Source: Pseudomonas tructae | GTDB lineage: Bacteria; Pseudomonadota; Gammaproteobacteria; Pseudomonadales; Pseudomonadaceae | Assembly (NCBI RefSeq): GCF_004214895.1 | Contig: NZ_CP035952.1 | Location: 1,054,001 to 1,118,000 of the forward strand | Direction: 5' to 3' | DNA length: 64,000 nt | In this document: piece after piece, positions 45,145-54,251 of the stretch | Layout of the letters: each line of letters begins with the position of its first letter | Numbering within the stretch: the stretch's first letter is position 1 | Notes under the pieces: generated by a model | Database searches by the model: none | Told to the model about the DNA's origin: nothing | The model's input: the letters and a program-made list of their open reading frames with translations, nothing else | Made by a program: the position numbers and the translations under genes

Positions 45145-46481
45145 GCCTCGACCTTCGGCACTTTGCGCGGGGCCATGAAGTACATCCACGCCAGGGCGAT
45201 GAAGTACATGGCCGGAATCAGGGTGAACAACAGGGTGTAGTTGTTGTGGGTGGTGGTGAGGATGTAGCCGACCAGTTGGGTCATGAACATGCCGCCGATG
45301 GCCGCGCACATGCCGCCGAAGCCGAACACCGTGCTCATCATGTGCTTGGGTGTGTAGTCCATCACCAGGCTCCAGATATTGGCGGTCCAGGCCTGGTGCG
45401 CGGCGATGGCCAGGGAAATCGCCAGTACCGCGACCCACAGGCTGCTGGCCCCGGCGGCGAAGGTCACGCCGACGATGGTCACGGCAAACAGCAGCATCGA
45501 CAGCAGCCGCGCCTTGACCGGGGCCATGCCGCGGCCAATCAGGAACGAGGAGAGGATACCGCCGCCGACGCTGCCGAAATCCGCACTCAGGTAAATGACG
45601 ATCAGCGGGATGCCCATCTGCGTCACGCTGATGCCCAGGCTGTATTGCTGGTTGAGAAAGGGCGGCAGCCAGTACAGGTAGAACCAGAACACCGGCGCCG
45701 TCAGCGAGTAGGCCAGGGCAAAGGCCCAGGTGCCGCGCATGCGCAGGATGCGTGAGAACGGCACGCGGGCCTGATCGGGTTCCGCTTCACTTTGCACGTA
45801 GGCCAGTTCTTCCTTGCTGACGCTCGGATGATCTTCCGGGTTGAAGTACTTCAGGCCCCAGAACACCGCCCAGACCAGGCCCAGTGCGGCCATGCCCATG
45901 AACGCCGCTTGCCAGCCCCAGACGCTGAGGATCAACGGCAGCAGCATGGGCGTGAACATGGCGCCGACGTTGGTACCGGCGTTGAAGATACCAGTGGCCA
46001 CGGCGCGCTCACCGGCCGGGAACCACAAGCGGGTGGTCTTGACGCAGGCCGGGTAGTTGGCCGCTTCGGTCAGGCCCAGAATGAACCGGCAGACCATGAA
46101 GCCCACCGCCGAAGTGGCCAGGCCATGAGCGCCGGTGGCCAGGCTCCAGAGCAGGACGGCACAGAAAAACACACGCTTGACCCCGACCCGGTCGATCAAG
46201 CGGCCCTGGAGCACGAAGCCAATGGCGTAACCGACCTGGAACCAGAAGTTGATGTTGGCGTAGTCCATCGCCGTCCAGCTCATTTCCTTGGCCAGGATCG
46301 GCTGCATCACCCCAAGGGCGGCGCGGTCGATGTAGTTCAAGGTGGTGGCAAAGAACACCAGGGCGAGCATGACCCAGCGGGTCTTGCCGACGGCCATGGC
46401 GCCACGCAGCTTGTCGCCGATTCCGGCGTGTGGAGTACTGCCCAGGGGCTGGGCCATGCGGGTGGGTTGAGTGTGGATCAT
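45141..46481 (-). CDS. MFS transporter, probable hydroaromatic/aromatic acid uptake
   Basis: A 446-residue major facilitator with twelve predicted helices, close to the anion:cation symporter (ACS/ExuT-like) family: NYIDRAALGVMQPILAKEMS after helix 1 and FFCAVLLWSLATGAHGLATS near helix 3 are typical. Family members take up glucarate, galactonate, phthalate, quinate or similar acids. It is divergent from the quiC-like gene, and the shared 209-base promoter region contains the motif also found before aroE, so quinate, shikimate or dehydroshikimate uptake is the favoured reading. The ATG at 46481 lacks a strong Shine-Dalgarno. Confidence 0.87.
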   Translation of the reverse strand: MIHTQPTRMAQPLGSTPHAGIGDKLRGAMAVGKTRWVMLALVFFATTLNYIDRAALGVMQPILAKEMSWTAMDYANINFWFQVGYAIGFVLQGRLIDRVGVKRVFFCAVLLWSLATGAHGLATSAVGFMVCRFILGLTEAANYPACVKTTRLWFPAGERAVATGIFNAGTNVGAMFTPMLLPLILSVWGWQAAFMGMAALGLVWAVFWGLKYFNPEDHPSVSKEELAYVQSEAEPDQARVPFSRILRMRGTWAFALAYSLTAPVFWFYLYWLPPFLNQQYSLGISVTQMGIPLIVIYLSADFGSVGGGILSSFLIGRGMAPVKARLLSMLLFAVTIVGVTFAAGASSLWVAVLAISLAIAAHQAWTANIWSLVMDYTPKHMMSTVFGFGGMCAAIGGMFMTQLVGYILTTTHNNYTLLFTLIPAMYFIALAWMYFMAPRKVPKVEA

Positions 46482-46600
46482 CGCGGGTTACCCGTATTTT
46501 TATGTTTATGGGTCAAGCCTTGGTTCGGAAATGGTGCGCCTGTGGTCAAAAAAGGGTCAATTCACCGAGCGTTGTTTTGGGCGATAATCGAACACAAAAC

Positions 46601-46619
46601 TAACTAGTTCGTACCTTTT
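46601..46619. promoter_or_regulatory. Shared quinate-regulon motif in the MFS/quiC divergent promoter
   Basis: TAAC-TAGTTC-GTAC-C-TTTT, with palindromic AACTAGTT inside and flanking CGAAC/GTTCG arms (46589 and 46607). The pattern TAAC-N6-GTAC-N-TTTT recurs in reverse orientation before aroE at 50323-50341. It is a candidate operator for the TetR regulator encoded between them. Confidence 0.5.
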
Positions 46620-46690
46620 TAATTGAGCAAATTTTGCTCAACGCCAATAATTGCTCCACCCGGTTTTGCCTGCCCATCGGAGCCAGAATA

Positions 46691-48601
46691 ATGCAGCGTT
46701 CGATCGCCACCGTGTCCTTGAGCGGTACTTTGCCAGAAAAACTCGATGCCATCGCCGCCGCAGGTTTCGATGGTGTCGAGATCTTCGAAAATGACCTGCT
46801 GTACTACGCCGGCAGCCCGCGCGAAATTCGCCAGCGCTGCGCTGATCTGGGCTTGGCGATAACCCTGTTCCAACCCTTCCGCGACTTCGAAGGTTGCCGG
46901 CGCGAACGCCTGGCACGCAACCTGGACCGTGCCGAACGCAAGTTCGATCTGATGCAGGAGCTGGGCACTGACCTGGTGCTGGTGTGCAGCAACGTTGCCG
47001 CCGATGCTTTGGGGGAGCGCCCGTTGCTGGTGGATGACCTGCGCCTGCTGGCCGAGCGTGCCGGGGCCCGTGGCCTGCGTATCGGTTATGAGGCCCTGGC
47101 CTGGGGACGCCATGTGAACACTTGGGAGCAGGTCTGGGAGATTGTCAAAGCCGCCGACCATGTAAGCCTGGGGATGATCCTCGACAGTTTCCATACGTTG
47201 TCGCTCAAGGGTGATCCAGGGGCAATCGCCCAGGTGCCGGGAGAGAAGATTTTCTTTGTGCAGATGGCCGATGCACCTCTGCTGGCCATGGATGTGCTGG
47301 AGTGGAGTCGGCATTTTCGCTGTTTTCCGGGGCAAGGCGAGTTTGACCTGCCGGGCTTTCTCGCGCCGATCCTGGCCAGCGGTTACCGTGGCCCGCTGTC
47401 GCTGGAGGTCTTCAATGACGGGTTTCGCGCGGCGCCGCCACGGGCCAATGCCGCCGATGGGTTGCGCTCGCTGTTGTACCTGGAAGAAAAGACCCGTCAG
47501 CGCCTCGGGCAGGACCGCGTTGAGCTCGCCGCCCCAGAGCTGTTGTTCGCGCCACCGCCTGCCAGCAACTACGACGGAGTCGAGTTCCTCGAGTTTGCCG
47601 TCGACGACGCCTCGGGGGCCAAGCTGGGCAACTGGCTGGAGCGCCTGGGCTTTACCCGCGCCGGTGTGCACCGCTCGAAGAACGTCAGCCTGCTGCGCCA
47701 GGGCGAAATCAACCTGATCCTCAACGCCGAACCTTATTCCTTTGCCCACAATTTCTTCGAAAGCCATGGCCCGTCGCTGTGCGCCACGGCGATCCGGGTC
47801 AAGGGCAGCACCCAGGCCCTGGCCCGCGCCGTGGCTTACCATAGCCAGCCCTACCGCGGCCTGGTCGGCCCCAACGAGCGCGAGCTTGCGGCGGTGCGCG
47901 CACCGGACGGCAGCCTGATCTACCTGGTTGAGCAGGACGCCCAGGGCCTGACCATCTACGACACCGACTTCAATGTGCAGGCGCAACCAGGCAGCAGCCT
48001 GGGCCTGACCCGCATCGACCACATGGCCCTGGCCTTGCCGGCCGACGGCCTCGACAGTTGGGCGCTGTTCTATAAGAGCGTGCTGGATTTCAGCGCCGAT
48101 GACGAGGTGGTGTTGCCCGACCCCTATGGCCTGGTCAAGAGCCGCGCCCTGCGCAGCCGATGCAGCTCGATACGCCTGCCGCTGAACATTTCGGAAAACC
48201 GCAACACGGCGATTGCCCATGCCTTGTCGCATTACCGGGGCTCGGGCGTGCATCACATCGCGTTCGATTGCGACGATATCTTTACTGCGGTCAAACAGGC
48301 CAAAGAGTCGGGCGTGGCCTTGCTCGACATCCCGCTCAACTATTACGACGACCTTGCCGCGCGCTTTGATTTCGACGATCAGTTCCTCAGCGAACTGGCC
48401 TACTACAACGTGCTATATGACCGCGATGCCCAGGGCGGTGAGCTGTTTCATGTGTACACCGAGCCGTTCGAAGAGCGTTTCTTCTTCGAAGTGCTGCAAC
48501 GGCGTAACGGCTACAGCGGCTATGGCGCGGCCAACGTCGCCGTGCGCCTGGCCGCCATGGCCAAGGCGCGCGCGGGCGGGCCAGGGCAGGCCAGGTTGTA
48601 G
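46691..48601 (+). CDS. quiC: 3-dehydroshikimate dehydratase fused to an HPPD-like domain (QuiC type)
   Basis: The product converts 3-dehydroshikimate to protocatechuate. The 636-residue protein has an N-terminal xylose-isomerase-like TIM barrel (~residues 1-270; GFDGVEIFENDLLYYAGSPR, LGMILDSFHTLSLKGDPGAI) and a C-terminal vicinal-oxygen-chelate domain like 4-hydroxyphenylpyruvate dioxygenase (~285-610). That domain carries HPPD-type metal residues: His in RIDHMALAL, His in GVHHIAFDC and Glu in GGELFHVYTE. This two-domain form is known from P. putida QuiC1, where the dehydratase activity sits in the first domain. The ATG at 46691 (MQRSIATVSL) with GGAG upstream is preferred over an earlier in-frame ATG. 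The product feeds PcaHG encoded 4 kb away. Confidence 0.9.
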   Translation: MQRSIATVSLSGTLPEKLDAIAAAGFDGVEIFENDLLYYAGSPREIRQRCADLGLAITLFQPFRDFEGCRRERLARNLDRAERKFDLMQELGTDLVLVCSNVAADALGERPLLVDDLRLLAERAGARGLRIGYEALAWGRHVNTWEQVWEIVKAADHVSLGMILDSFHTLSLKGDPGAIAQVPGEKIFFVQMADAPLLAMDVLEWSRHFRCFPGQGEFDLPGFLAPILASGYRGPLSLEVFNDGFRAAPPRANAADGLRSLLYLEEKTRQRLGQDRVELAAPELLFAPPPASNYDGVEFLEFAVDDASGAKLGNWLERLGFTRAGVHRSKNVSLLRQGEINLILNAEPYSFAHNFFESHGPSLCATAIRVKGSTQALARAVAYHSQPYRGLVGPNERELAAVRAPDGSLIYLVEQDAQGLTIYDTDFNVQAQPGSSLGLTRIDHMALALPADGLDSWALFYKSVLDFSADDEVVLPDPYGLVKSRALRSRCSSIRLPLNISENRNTAIAHALSHYRGSGVHHIAFDCDDIFTAVKQAKESGVALLDIPLNYYDDLAARFDFDDQFLSELAYYNVLYDRDAQGGELFHVYTEPFEERFFFEVLQRRNGYSGYGAANVAVRLAAMAKARAGGPGQARL

Positions 48602-48678
48602 GGCGCAGGCAGCGAGGCTTCCTTACTCCGCACCCGGGGCTCATAATCGCCGGGTTAACCGATGGCCATGAGTCCCGT

Positions 48679-49347
48679 ATGACGACTACCCCAGCACCCT
48701 GCGCAGCCCCTGAACCGGCGCCGCGCAAGGGCCGCAAAAACAACCCGGAAAAGACCCGCGAGAACATTCTCCAGGCGGCGATCAGCGAGTTCGTCCAGCA
48801 GGGGCTGGCCGGCGCCCGGGTCGATGCGATCGCCGAGCGCACGCAAACCTCCAAGCGCATGATCTACTACTACTTCAACAGCAAGGAGCAGCTGTACGTC
48901 GAGGTGCTGGAGAAGCTCTACGGCGATATCCGCAGTACCGAAAGCAGCCTGCATCTTGCCGAGCTCGAGCCGCGCCTGGGTATCCGCCGACTGGTGGAGT
49001 TCACCTTCGATCACCATGATCGCAATGTCGATTTCGTGCGCATTGTCTGCAACGAGAACATGCACCACGGCGAGTACGTGAAGCGCTCGTCGGCCATTCG
49101 CTCGATGAACAAGAGTGTGCTGACGGCACTGGATGAAGTGCTCAGGCGCGGGGCTGCCGAAGGGGTGTTCCGCCAGGGGCTGGATGCGCTGGATGTGCAC
49201 CTGCTGATCAGCTCGTTCTGCTTCTACCGGGTATCGAACCGGCATACCTTTGGCGAGATCTTCCAGGTGGATTTCGAAGAGGCGGCGGTCAAGGAACGGC
49301 ATCGGGAGATGATTTGCGAGTCGGTGCTCAGATTCTTGCAGGCTTGA
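48679..49347 (+). CDS. TetR-family regulator, candidate controller of the quinate genes
   Basis: A 222-residue TetR-type repressor. After a Pro-rich, basic N-terminal arm comes the helix-turn-helix region KTRENILQAAISEFVQQGLA with TQTSKRMIYYYFNSKEQLYV, and then an all-helical ligand-binding domain. It follows quiC on the same strand after 77 bases and precedes the convergent aroE, so it is surrounded by quinate/shikimate genes and probably controls them. The likely inducer is quinate, shikimate or protocatechuate, but that is inference. The start ATG at 48679 has a weak ribosome site. Confidence 0.87.
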   Translation: MTTTPAPCAAPEPAPRKGRKNNPEKTRENILQAAISEFVQQGLAGARVDAIAERTQTSKRMIYYYFNSKEQLYVEVLEKLYGDIRSTESSLHLAELEPRLGIRRLVEFTFDHHDRNVDFVRIVCNENMHHGEYVKRSSAIRSMNKSVLTALDEVLRRGAAEGVFRQGLDALDVHLLISSFCFYRVSNRHTFGEIFQVDFEEAAVKERHREMICESVLRFLQA

Positions 49348-49353
49348 GCATTT

Positions 49354-49402
49354 TCGCGGGGCAAGCTCGCTCCCACTTGGTAGGAGCGGGCTTGCCCCGC
49401 GA
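49354..49402. repeat. REP doublet between the TetR gene and aroE
   Basis: TCGCGGGGCAAGCTCGCTCC and the inverted GGAGCGGGCTTGCCCCGCGA face each other around a short loop; one arm has a T for C change. It lies between convergent genes, seven bases before the aroE stop. Confidence 0.9.
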
Positions 49403-49408
49403 TGCTTC

Positions 49409-50269
49409 TCAGTCTCCCAGACTGTTGAAGTGCTCGATCATCCGCGCGGTATCCGCCTTCACCCCGCTGAACAGTTCGAACGCCTTCACCGCCTGGAACA
49501 CTGCCATGTTCGCCCCGCTCAAGGTACGGCAACCCAGGGCCCGCGCTTCGCGCAGCAGCTCGGTTTCAAGCGGAAAATACACGATCTCCGCCACCCACAA
49601 CTGCGCGCGCAGCAATGCCTTGGGCACTGGCATGCCCGGCAGCTTGGCCATGCCCATGGGCGTGGTGTTGACCAGGCCGTCGGCGCTGGCCATTGCGCTT
49701 GGCAAGTCATGGCCGACCCGGGCCCGGCAGCCTGTGAACTGCTGATTGAGGTTATCCACAAGGGCCTGGGCGCGGGCCAGTTCGACATCGAACACCGTCA
49801 GTTGACCGACCCCTTCCTCCAGCAGCGCATGAGCCACCGCCGCCCCGGCGCCACCAGCGCCCATTTGCACGACTTGCCGACGCTTGGCATCCGCCAGGCC
49901 GCGGCGAAAGCCTTCGGCAAAACCCAGGCAATCGGTATTGTGGCCGATGCGCTTGCCATCCTTGAACACCACGGTGTTTACCGCGCCGATGCCGCAGGCT
50001 TGCGGCGACAGTTCATTGAGCAGCGGCAGGATCGCTTGCTTGCACGGGAAGGTAATGTTGAGGCCGGTGAAACCCATGTACTCGGCCGCCGTCAGCAGTT
50101 CTTCGAGGGCGCTGCTGTCGAGCTTGAGCGCGTCCAGATCGATCAGCCGGTACAGGTAGTTCAGCCCTTGCGCGGCACCTTCGTGCTCGTGCAGCGCCGG
50201 GGTGCGCGAAGCCTGGATGCCTGCACCGATAAGGCCGGCGAGGATGCTGGGAGAAGAGGCCAAAGCCAT
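49409..50269 (-). CDS. Shikimate/quinate dehydrogenase-like protein (AroE paralogue)
   Basis: A 286-residue shikimate-dehydrogenase-family protein. The catalytic Lys is present in LNITFPCKQ and the Asp in GHNTDCLGF, and the nucleotide site is MGAGGAGAAVAHAL. The substrate loop reads SRTPALHEHEG instead of the SxSPxxHN of housekeeping AroE, which points to the catabolic paralogue group (quinate/shikimate dehydrogenases, RifI2-like). In this context it would oxidise quinate or shikimate to 3-dehydro acids that QuiC uses. GGAGTTTTCAGC precedes the ATG. Cofactor preference cannot be read reliably. I leave the symbol empty because aroE would suggest the biosynthetic enzyme. Confidence 0.88.
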   Translation of the reverse strand: MALASSPSILAGLIGAGIQASRTPALHEHEGAAQGLNYLYRLIDLDALKLDSSALEELLTAAEYMGFTGLNITFPCKQAILPLLNELSPQACGIGAVNTVVFKDGKRIGHNTDCLGFAEGFRRGLADAKRRQVVQMGAGGAGAAVAHALLEEGVGQLTVFDVELARAQALVDNLNQQFTGCRARVGHDLPSAMASADGLVNTTPMGMAKLPGMPVPKALLRAQLWVAEIVYFPLETELLREARALGCRTLSGANMAVFQAVKAFELFSGVKADTARMIEHFNSLGD

Positions 50270-50322
50270 GCTGAAAACTCCGTTGTTGTTCTTGGAAATG
50301 AAGCGGGAGCGCGTCAGATTAG

Positions 50323-50341
50323 AAAATGTACCGAATGGTTA
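50323..50341. promoter_or_regulatory. Shared quinate-regulon motif before the aroE paralogue
   Basis: On the minus strand this reads TAAC-CATTCG-GTAC-A-TTTT, the same pattern as at 46601-46619. It lies 54 bases upstream of the gene's ATG. Confidence 0.48.
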
Positions 50342-50441
50342 ATTTGGTCAATTGCCGCTGGGCCTGTCCGCGTGTTTTCTGTGCGCTGATCGCACAGCCT
50401 GTGCTACACCTGTTGCTTTGCACCTGCCCATGGAGGGCGAC

Positions 50442-51602
50442 ATGGCAACGCCGATCAACGACCTGCAGTCGCTGGGGGAGACCTGGCCCGGCCTGGCCAA
50501 CCTGACCCAGTCAATCTTCGCCGCCCTGGGTGGCCATGGCTTTCGCAATGCCTTTCGCCTCGACCATTCGCGTAGCACCTGCCTGCTGCTGATCGATGGC
50601 CTGGGCTGGAACCTGCTGCAGGCCCATGCCCGGCATGCACCGTTTCTTGCCTCATTGATGCAGCCGGACAGCCACTTCAAGGTGGGCTTCCCGGCCACCA
50701 CCGCCACCAGCCTGGCGTCGGTGGCTTCCGGGCTGGGCTGCGGCGCCCACGGTATCGTTGGCTGCGGTTTTGCCCTGGATGAGCAGACTGAACTGTCGCC
50801 GTTGTCCTGGACCACTTCGCCCTTGCAGGTCGAGGCGCAGCCCAATGTGGCACCGCTGCCGGACACTTTTATCGTGCCCGCTGATGCCTGGAGCCTGGCC
50901 GTTAAGCAGGGCATCGCAGTCAGCACGGTGATGCTCGGGCGCTATGCCAACTCCGATTTCACCCGGGCGATCTACAAGGCTGGCAAGATCCTCCCTGCTC
51001 CGGCTTATGTCGCTTATCCACAGCTGGTCAATGAGGCACTTTCGCAGCCAGCCCCGGCATTCTGCTTCGCCTATTTTGGTGATCTGGACTTTGCCGGGCA
51101 CCTGTTCGGCCCTGGCTCCGAGGGCTGGCTCAAACAACTGCAGATTGCCGACCAACTGGCCCAGGCCATCGCCCAACACCTGCCAAAGCAGGCCCGGCTA
51201 ATGGTGATTGCCGACCACGGCATGCTGGCGCTGGACCACGAGCAGGTACACGACTTTGATCAGGATCCAGCCCTGCAGGAGGGTGTTCGAGCAATCGCCG
51301 GGGATATCCGTGCGCGCTACCTGTATACCCACGAGTCTGAGCAAGACCGTGTGCACCAGCGTTGGCAGAATCGTCTAGGGGACAATTACCAGGTATTGAG
51401 CAAGGGGCAGGCGATAGCCAAGGGGCTGTTTGGCGATGTGCTGTTGAGCCAGGCTGAAGCGCGGATTGGTGACTTGATCGTGATCCCGACGGGTGCCGGG
51501 GGGATCATTCGCAGTGAGATGGAGCAGCATGCCAGTCAGTGGCGGGGGCACCATGGGGCGTTGACCGATGAGGATCAGCGGGTGCCGTTGTTGATGTATT
51601 GA
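50442..51602 (+). CDS. Alkaline-phosphatase-superfamily phosphodiesterase/nucleotide pyrophosphatase-like protein
   Basis: A 386-residue member of the type I phosphodiesterase / nucleotide pyrophosphatase branch of the alkaline phosphatase superfamily. Metal-site and nucleophile blocks are visible: LLIDGLGWNLLQ at the start (Asp ligand), VGFPATTATSLASVASGLGC (Thr nucleophile region), YFGDLDFAGHLFGPGS (Asp and His ligands), VIADHGM (Asp-His ligand pair) and a later His in RGHHGALTD. The substrate is not known; it is probably a small phosphodiester. The ATG at 50442 follows GGAGGGCGAC; a TTG-started longer frame to 50352 is unlikely. No signal peptide, so cytoplasmic. Confidence 0.85.
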   Translation: MATPINDLQSLGETWPGLANLTQSIFAALGGHGFRNAFRLDHSRSTCLLLIDGLGWNLLQAHARHAPFLASLMQPDSHFKVGFPATTATSLASVASGLGCGAHGIVGCGFALDEQTELSPLSWTTSPLQVEAQPNVAPLPDTFIVPADAWSLAVKQGIAVSTVMLGRYANSDFTRAIYKAGKILPAPAYVAYPQLVNEALSQPAPAFCFAYFGDLDFAGHLFGPGSEGWLKQLQIADQLAQAIAQHLPKQARLMVIADHGMLALDHEQVHDFDQDPALQEGVRAIAGDIRARYLYTHESEQDRVHQRWQNRLGDNYQVLSKGQAIAKGLFGDVLLSQAEARIGDLIVIPTGAGGIIRSEMEQHASQWRGHHGALTDEDQRVPLLMY

Positions 51603-51606
51603 AGGA

Positions 51607-51642
51607 CCCGCTCCGGTGGGAGCGGGCTTGACCCGCGATAGC
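51607..51642 (-). repeat. Single REP element between convergent genes
   Basis: GGGAGCGGGCTTGACCCGCG with flanking GCTCC/GGAGC forms a short hairpin. It fills the gap between the phosphodiesterase-like gene and trmA. It is a lone REP, not a doublet. Confidence 0.8.
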
Positions 51643-51643
51643 C

Positions 51644-52729
51644 TCACCGCCGAACCAGCAACACCCCACTCTCCATGTGATGGGTATACGGAAACTGGTC
51701 AAACAACGCGCAGCGCTCGATGCGATGAGTGTCGCTCAACTGGGCGATGTTGGCCGCCAGGGTTTCCGGGTTGCAGGAGATGTACAGGATATTGTCGAAG
51801 CGCCGGGTCAGTTCGCAGGTGTCCGGGTCCATGCCGGCGCGCGGCGGGTCGACGAACACGCTGCCGAACTGGTAGCTCTTCAGGTCAATACCTTCCAGGC
51901 GGCGGAACGGGCGAACCTCGTTAAGGGCCTCGGTCAGCTCTTCAGCCGACAGACGCACCAGGCGCACGTTGTCCACCGCGTTGTCGTCGAGGTTGTGCAG
52001 GGCGGCATTCACCGAAGTCTTGCTGATTTCAGTCGCCAGCACCTTGCGTACCCGGGTGGCCAGGGGCAGGGTGAAGTTGCCGTTGCCGCAGTACAACTCG
52101 AGCAGGTCGTCCTGGCGCTCGCCCAGGGCTTCATAGGCCCAGTTGAGCATCTTCTGGTTGACCGCGCCGTTGGGCTGGGTGAAGGCGCCTTCGGGCTGGC
52201 GATAGCGGAAGGTGCGTCCGGCAACCTGCAGTTCTTCGACCGCGTAATCGCGGCCGATGACCTCGCGCTTGCCCTTGGAGCGGCCGATGATGCTCACGCC
52301 CAGGTCGCTGGCCAGTTGCTGCGCGGCGGCTTGCCAATGCTCGTCCAGCGGACGGTGGTAGCACAGGGTGATCATCGCATCGCCCGCCAGGGTGGTGAGG
52401 AACTCCACCTGGAACAGCTTGAAACTCAGCGCCGAACTGGCCTGCCAAGCGGCCTTGAGCCGTGGCATCAGGTCGTTGATCTGCCGGCTGGCGATCGGGA
52501 AGTCTTCGATCAGGATCGGCGTGTACTTCTCGCCCGGAGCGAACATCGCATAGAAGCGCTGCTCGTTCTCGCGCCACAGGCGGAACTCGGCGCGCAGGCG
52601 ATAGTGCTCGCGCGGCGAGTCGAATACCGCAGGCTCGGGGGCCGCGAATGGCGCCAGTAGCTCGCGCAGGCGGGCGACCTTGGCGTCGAGCTGCTGGGTG
52701 TAGGTCGAAGGGTCGAAGGCAGCACTCAT
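51644..52729 (-). CDS. trmA: tRNA (uracil-5-)-methyltransferase
   Basis: TrmA makes 5-methyluridine at position 54 (T-loop) of nearly all tRNAs using SAM. The 361-residue protein contains the SAM-binding block [16 protein letters not shown], the motif [10 protein letters not shown], and the catalytic Cys in [15 protein letters not shown]. The length is that of E. coli TrmA. Its ATG overlaps the stop of the purine permease gene (ATGA), so the two are co-transcribed from the permease side. Confidence 0.94.
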   Translation of the reverse strand: MSAAFDPSTYTQQLDAKVARLRELLAPFAAPEPAVFDSPREHYRLRAEFRLWRENEQRFYAMFAPGEKYTPILIEDFPIASRQINDLMPRLKAAWQASSALSFKLFQVEFLTTLAGDAMITLCYHRPLDEHWQAAAQQLASDLGVSIIGRSKGKREVIGRDYAVEELQVAGRTFRYRQPEGAFTQPNGAVNQKMLNWAYEALGERQDDLLELYCGNGNFTLPLATRVRKVLATEISKTSVNAALHNLDDNAVDNVRLVRLSAEELTEALNEVRPFRRLEGIDLKSYQFGSVFVDPPRAGMDPDTCELTRRFDNILYISCNPETLAANIAQLSDTHRIERCALFDQFPYTHHMESGVLLVRR

Positions 52730-54021
52730 GCGTTGAACCAGCCCAACTTGATGACGAACAGGATCGAGAGGATCACCAGCGCCGCGTTGAGGTCACGGGC
52801 ACGGCCGGAGAGTAGCTTGATCGCGGTCCAGGCAATGAAACCGAAGGCGATGCCGTTGGCGATCGAGTAGGTCAGCGGCATGGCCAGGGCGGTGACTACC
52901 ACCGGTGCGGCTTCGGTAATGTCGTCCCAGTTTATTTCAGCCAGGCCCGAAGCCATCAACACGGCGACGAACAACAGCGCCGGGGCCGTGGCGAACGCTG
53001 GCACGCTACCGGCCAGCGGGGCGAAGAACAGCGCCAGCAGGAACAGGATGGCCACGACGATGGCGGTCAGGCCGGTGCGGCCACCGGCGCTCACGCCAGC
53101 AGCCGACTCGATGTAGCTGGTGGTGGTCGAGGTGCCCAGCAGGGAGCCGGCCATGGCGGCGGTGCTGTCGGCGATCAGCGCGCGGCCCATTTTCGGCATG
53201 TGGCCGTCCTTGCGCATCAGGCCGGCGCGCTTGGCGACGCCGATCAGGGTGCCGGAGTTGTCGAACAGGTCAACGAACAGGAAGGCGAAGATCACGCTGA
53301 TCAGGCCAACGTCCAGGGCGCCCTTGATGTCCAGTTGCAGGAAGGTCGGTGCCAGCGACGGCGGCATCGATACCACGCCGTTGAACGGGGTGACGCCCAG
53401 GGCGATGGAGGCCACTGTCACCGCCAGGATACCGATCAGCACCGCGCCACGGACCTTCATGGCCTCCAGCGCGACGATCAGGAAGAAGCCCAGGGTGGCG
53501 AGGATCGGCGCCGGCTTCTTGAGGTCACCGAGGCCCACCAGAGTGGCTTCGTTATCGACGACGATGCCCGCGTTGTGCAGGGCGATCAGCGCCAGGAACA
53601 GGCCGATACCGGCAGCAATCGCCGAACGCAACGGCAGTGGGATGCTGTTGACGATCCATTCACGGATGCGAAAGATCGACAGCAGGAAGAAGCACACCGC
53701 GGAGATGAACACCGCGCCCAGGGCCACCTGCCAGGTGTGGCCCATGTGCAGGACCACGGTGTAGGTGAAGAAGGCGTTCAGGCCCATGCCCGGTGCCAGG
53801 GCGATCGGGTAGTTGGCGATCAGGCCCATGGTGGTCGAACCGATGGCCGCTGCCAGGCAGGTGGCGACGAACAGCGCGCCCTTGTCCATGCCGGTTTCGC
53901 CGAGGATGCTCGGGTTGACGAACAGGATGTAGGCCATGGCCAGGAAGGTGGTCACGCCCGCGAGAATCTCGGTGCGGACATTGGTGTCGTGTGCTTTTAG
54001 TTGAAACAGCCTTTCCAGCAT
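52726..54021 (-). CDS. NCS2-family purine (hypoxanthine/guanine/adenine) permease, AzgA-like
   Basis: A 431-residue inner-membrane permease of the AzgA/GhxP branch of NCS2, which imports purine bases by proton symport. Many helices are visible; the family blocks include [40 protein letters not shown] and [20 protein letters not shown]. The ATG at 54021 ([15 protein letters not shown]) follows GGGGAGCAGGC; a longer frame to 54135 has no plausible start site. It overlaps trmA by four bases. It is divergent from the DJ-1-like gene. Which purine it carries cannot be told. Confidence 0.9.
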   Translation of the reverse strand: MLERLFQLKAHDTNVRTEILAGVTTFLAMAYILFVNPSILGETGMDKGALFVATCLAAAIGSTTMGLIANYPIALAPGMGLNAFFTYTVVLHMGHTWQVALGAVFISAVCFFLLSIFRIREWIVNSIPLPLRSAIAAGIGLFLALIALHNAGIVVDNEATLVGLGDLKKPAPILATLGFFLIVALEAMKVRGAVLIGILAVTVASIALGVTPFNGVVSMPPSLAPTFLQLDIKGALDVGLISVIFAFLFVDLFDNSGTLIGVAKRAGLMRKDGHMPKMGRALIADSTAAMAGSLLGTSTTTSYIESAAGVSAGGRTGLTAIVVAILFLLALFFAPLAGSVPAFATAPALLFVAVLMASGLAEINWDDITEAAPVVVTALAMPLTYSIANGIAFGFIAWTAIKLLSGRARDLNAALVILSILFVIKLGWFNA

Positions 54022-54251
54022 GCCTGCTCCCCGTGGCGCTCCCGGCGCCGTGAATGTATCGACCCAGTTAGCAAAGCACAGACTGTACCGGGAGACTGTG
54101 GTTTTTCCCTGGGCCGGAAAAAAGCCGCGCATCATACCAGCATGCTCGCGCTGCGGTAATTAATGTCGCAATCCCGGCATCCCGAGACTGTCACGCGGCC
54201 CTGGCGCGGTGAGCGACTAGACTTACGGGAGACCCCGGCGGAGAGCAGTCG

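Noticed and set aside
52880..54000. Plus-strand frames opposite the purine permease gene
   Set aside because: They are shadows of the NCS2 permease, without a start site or known motifs.
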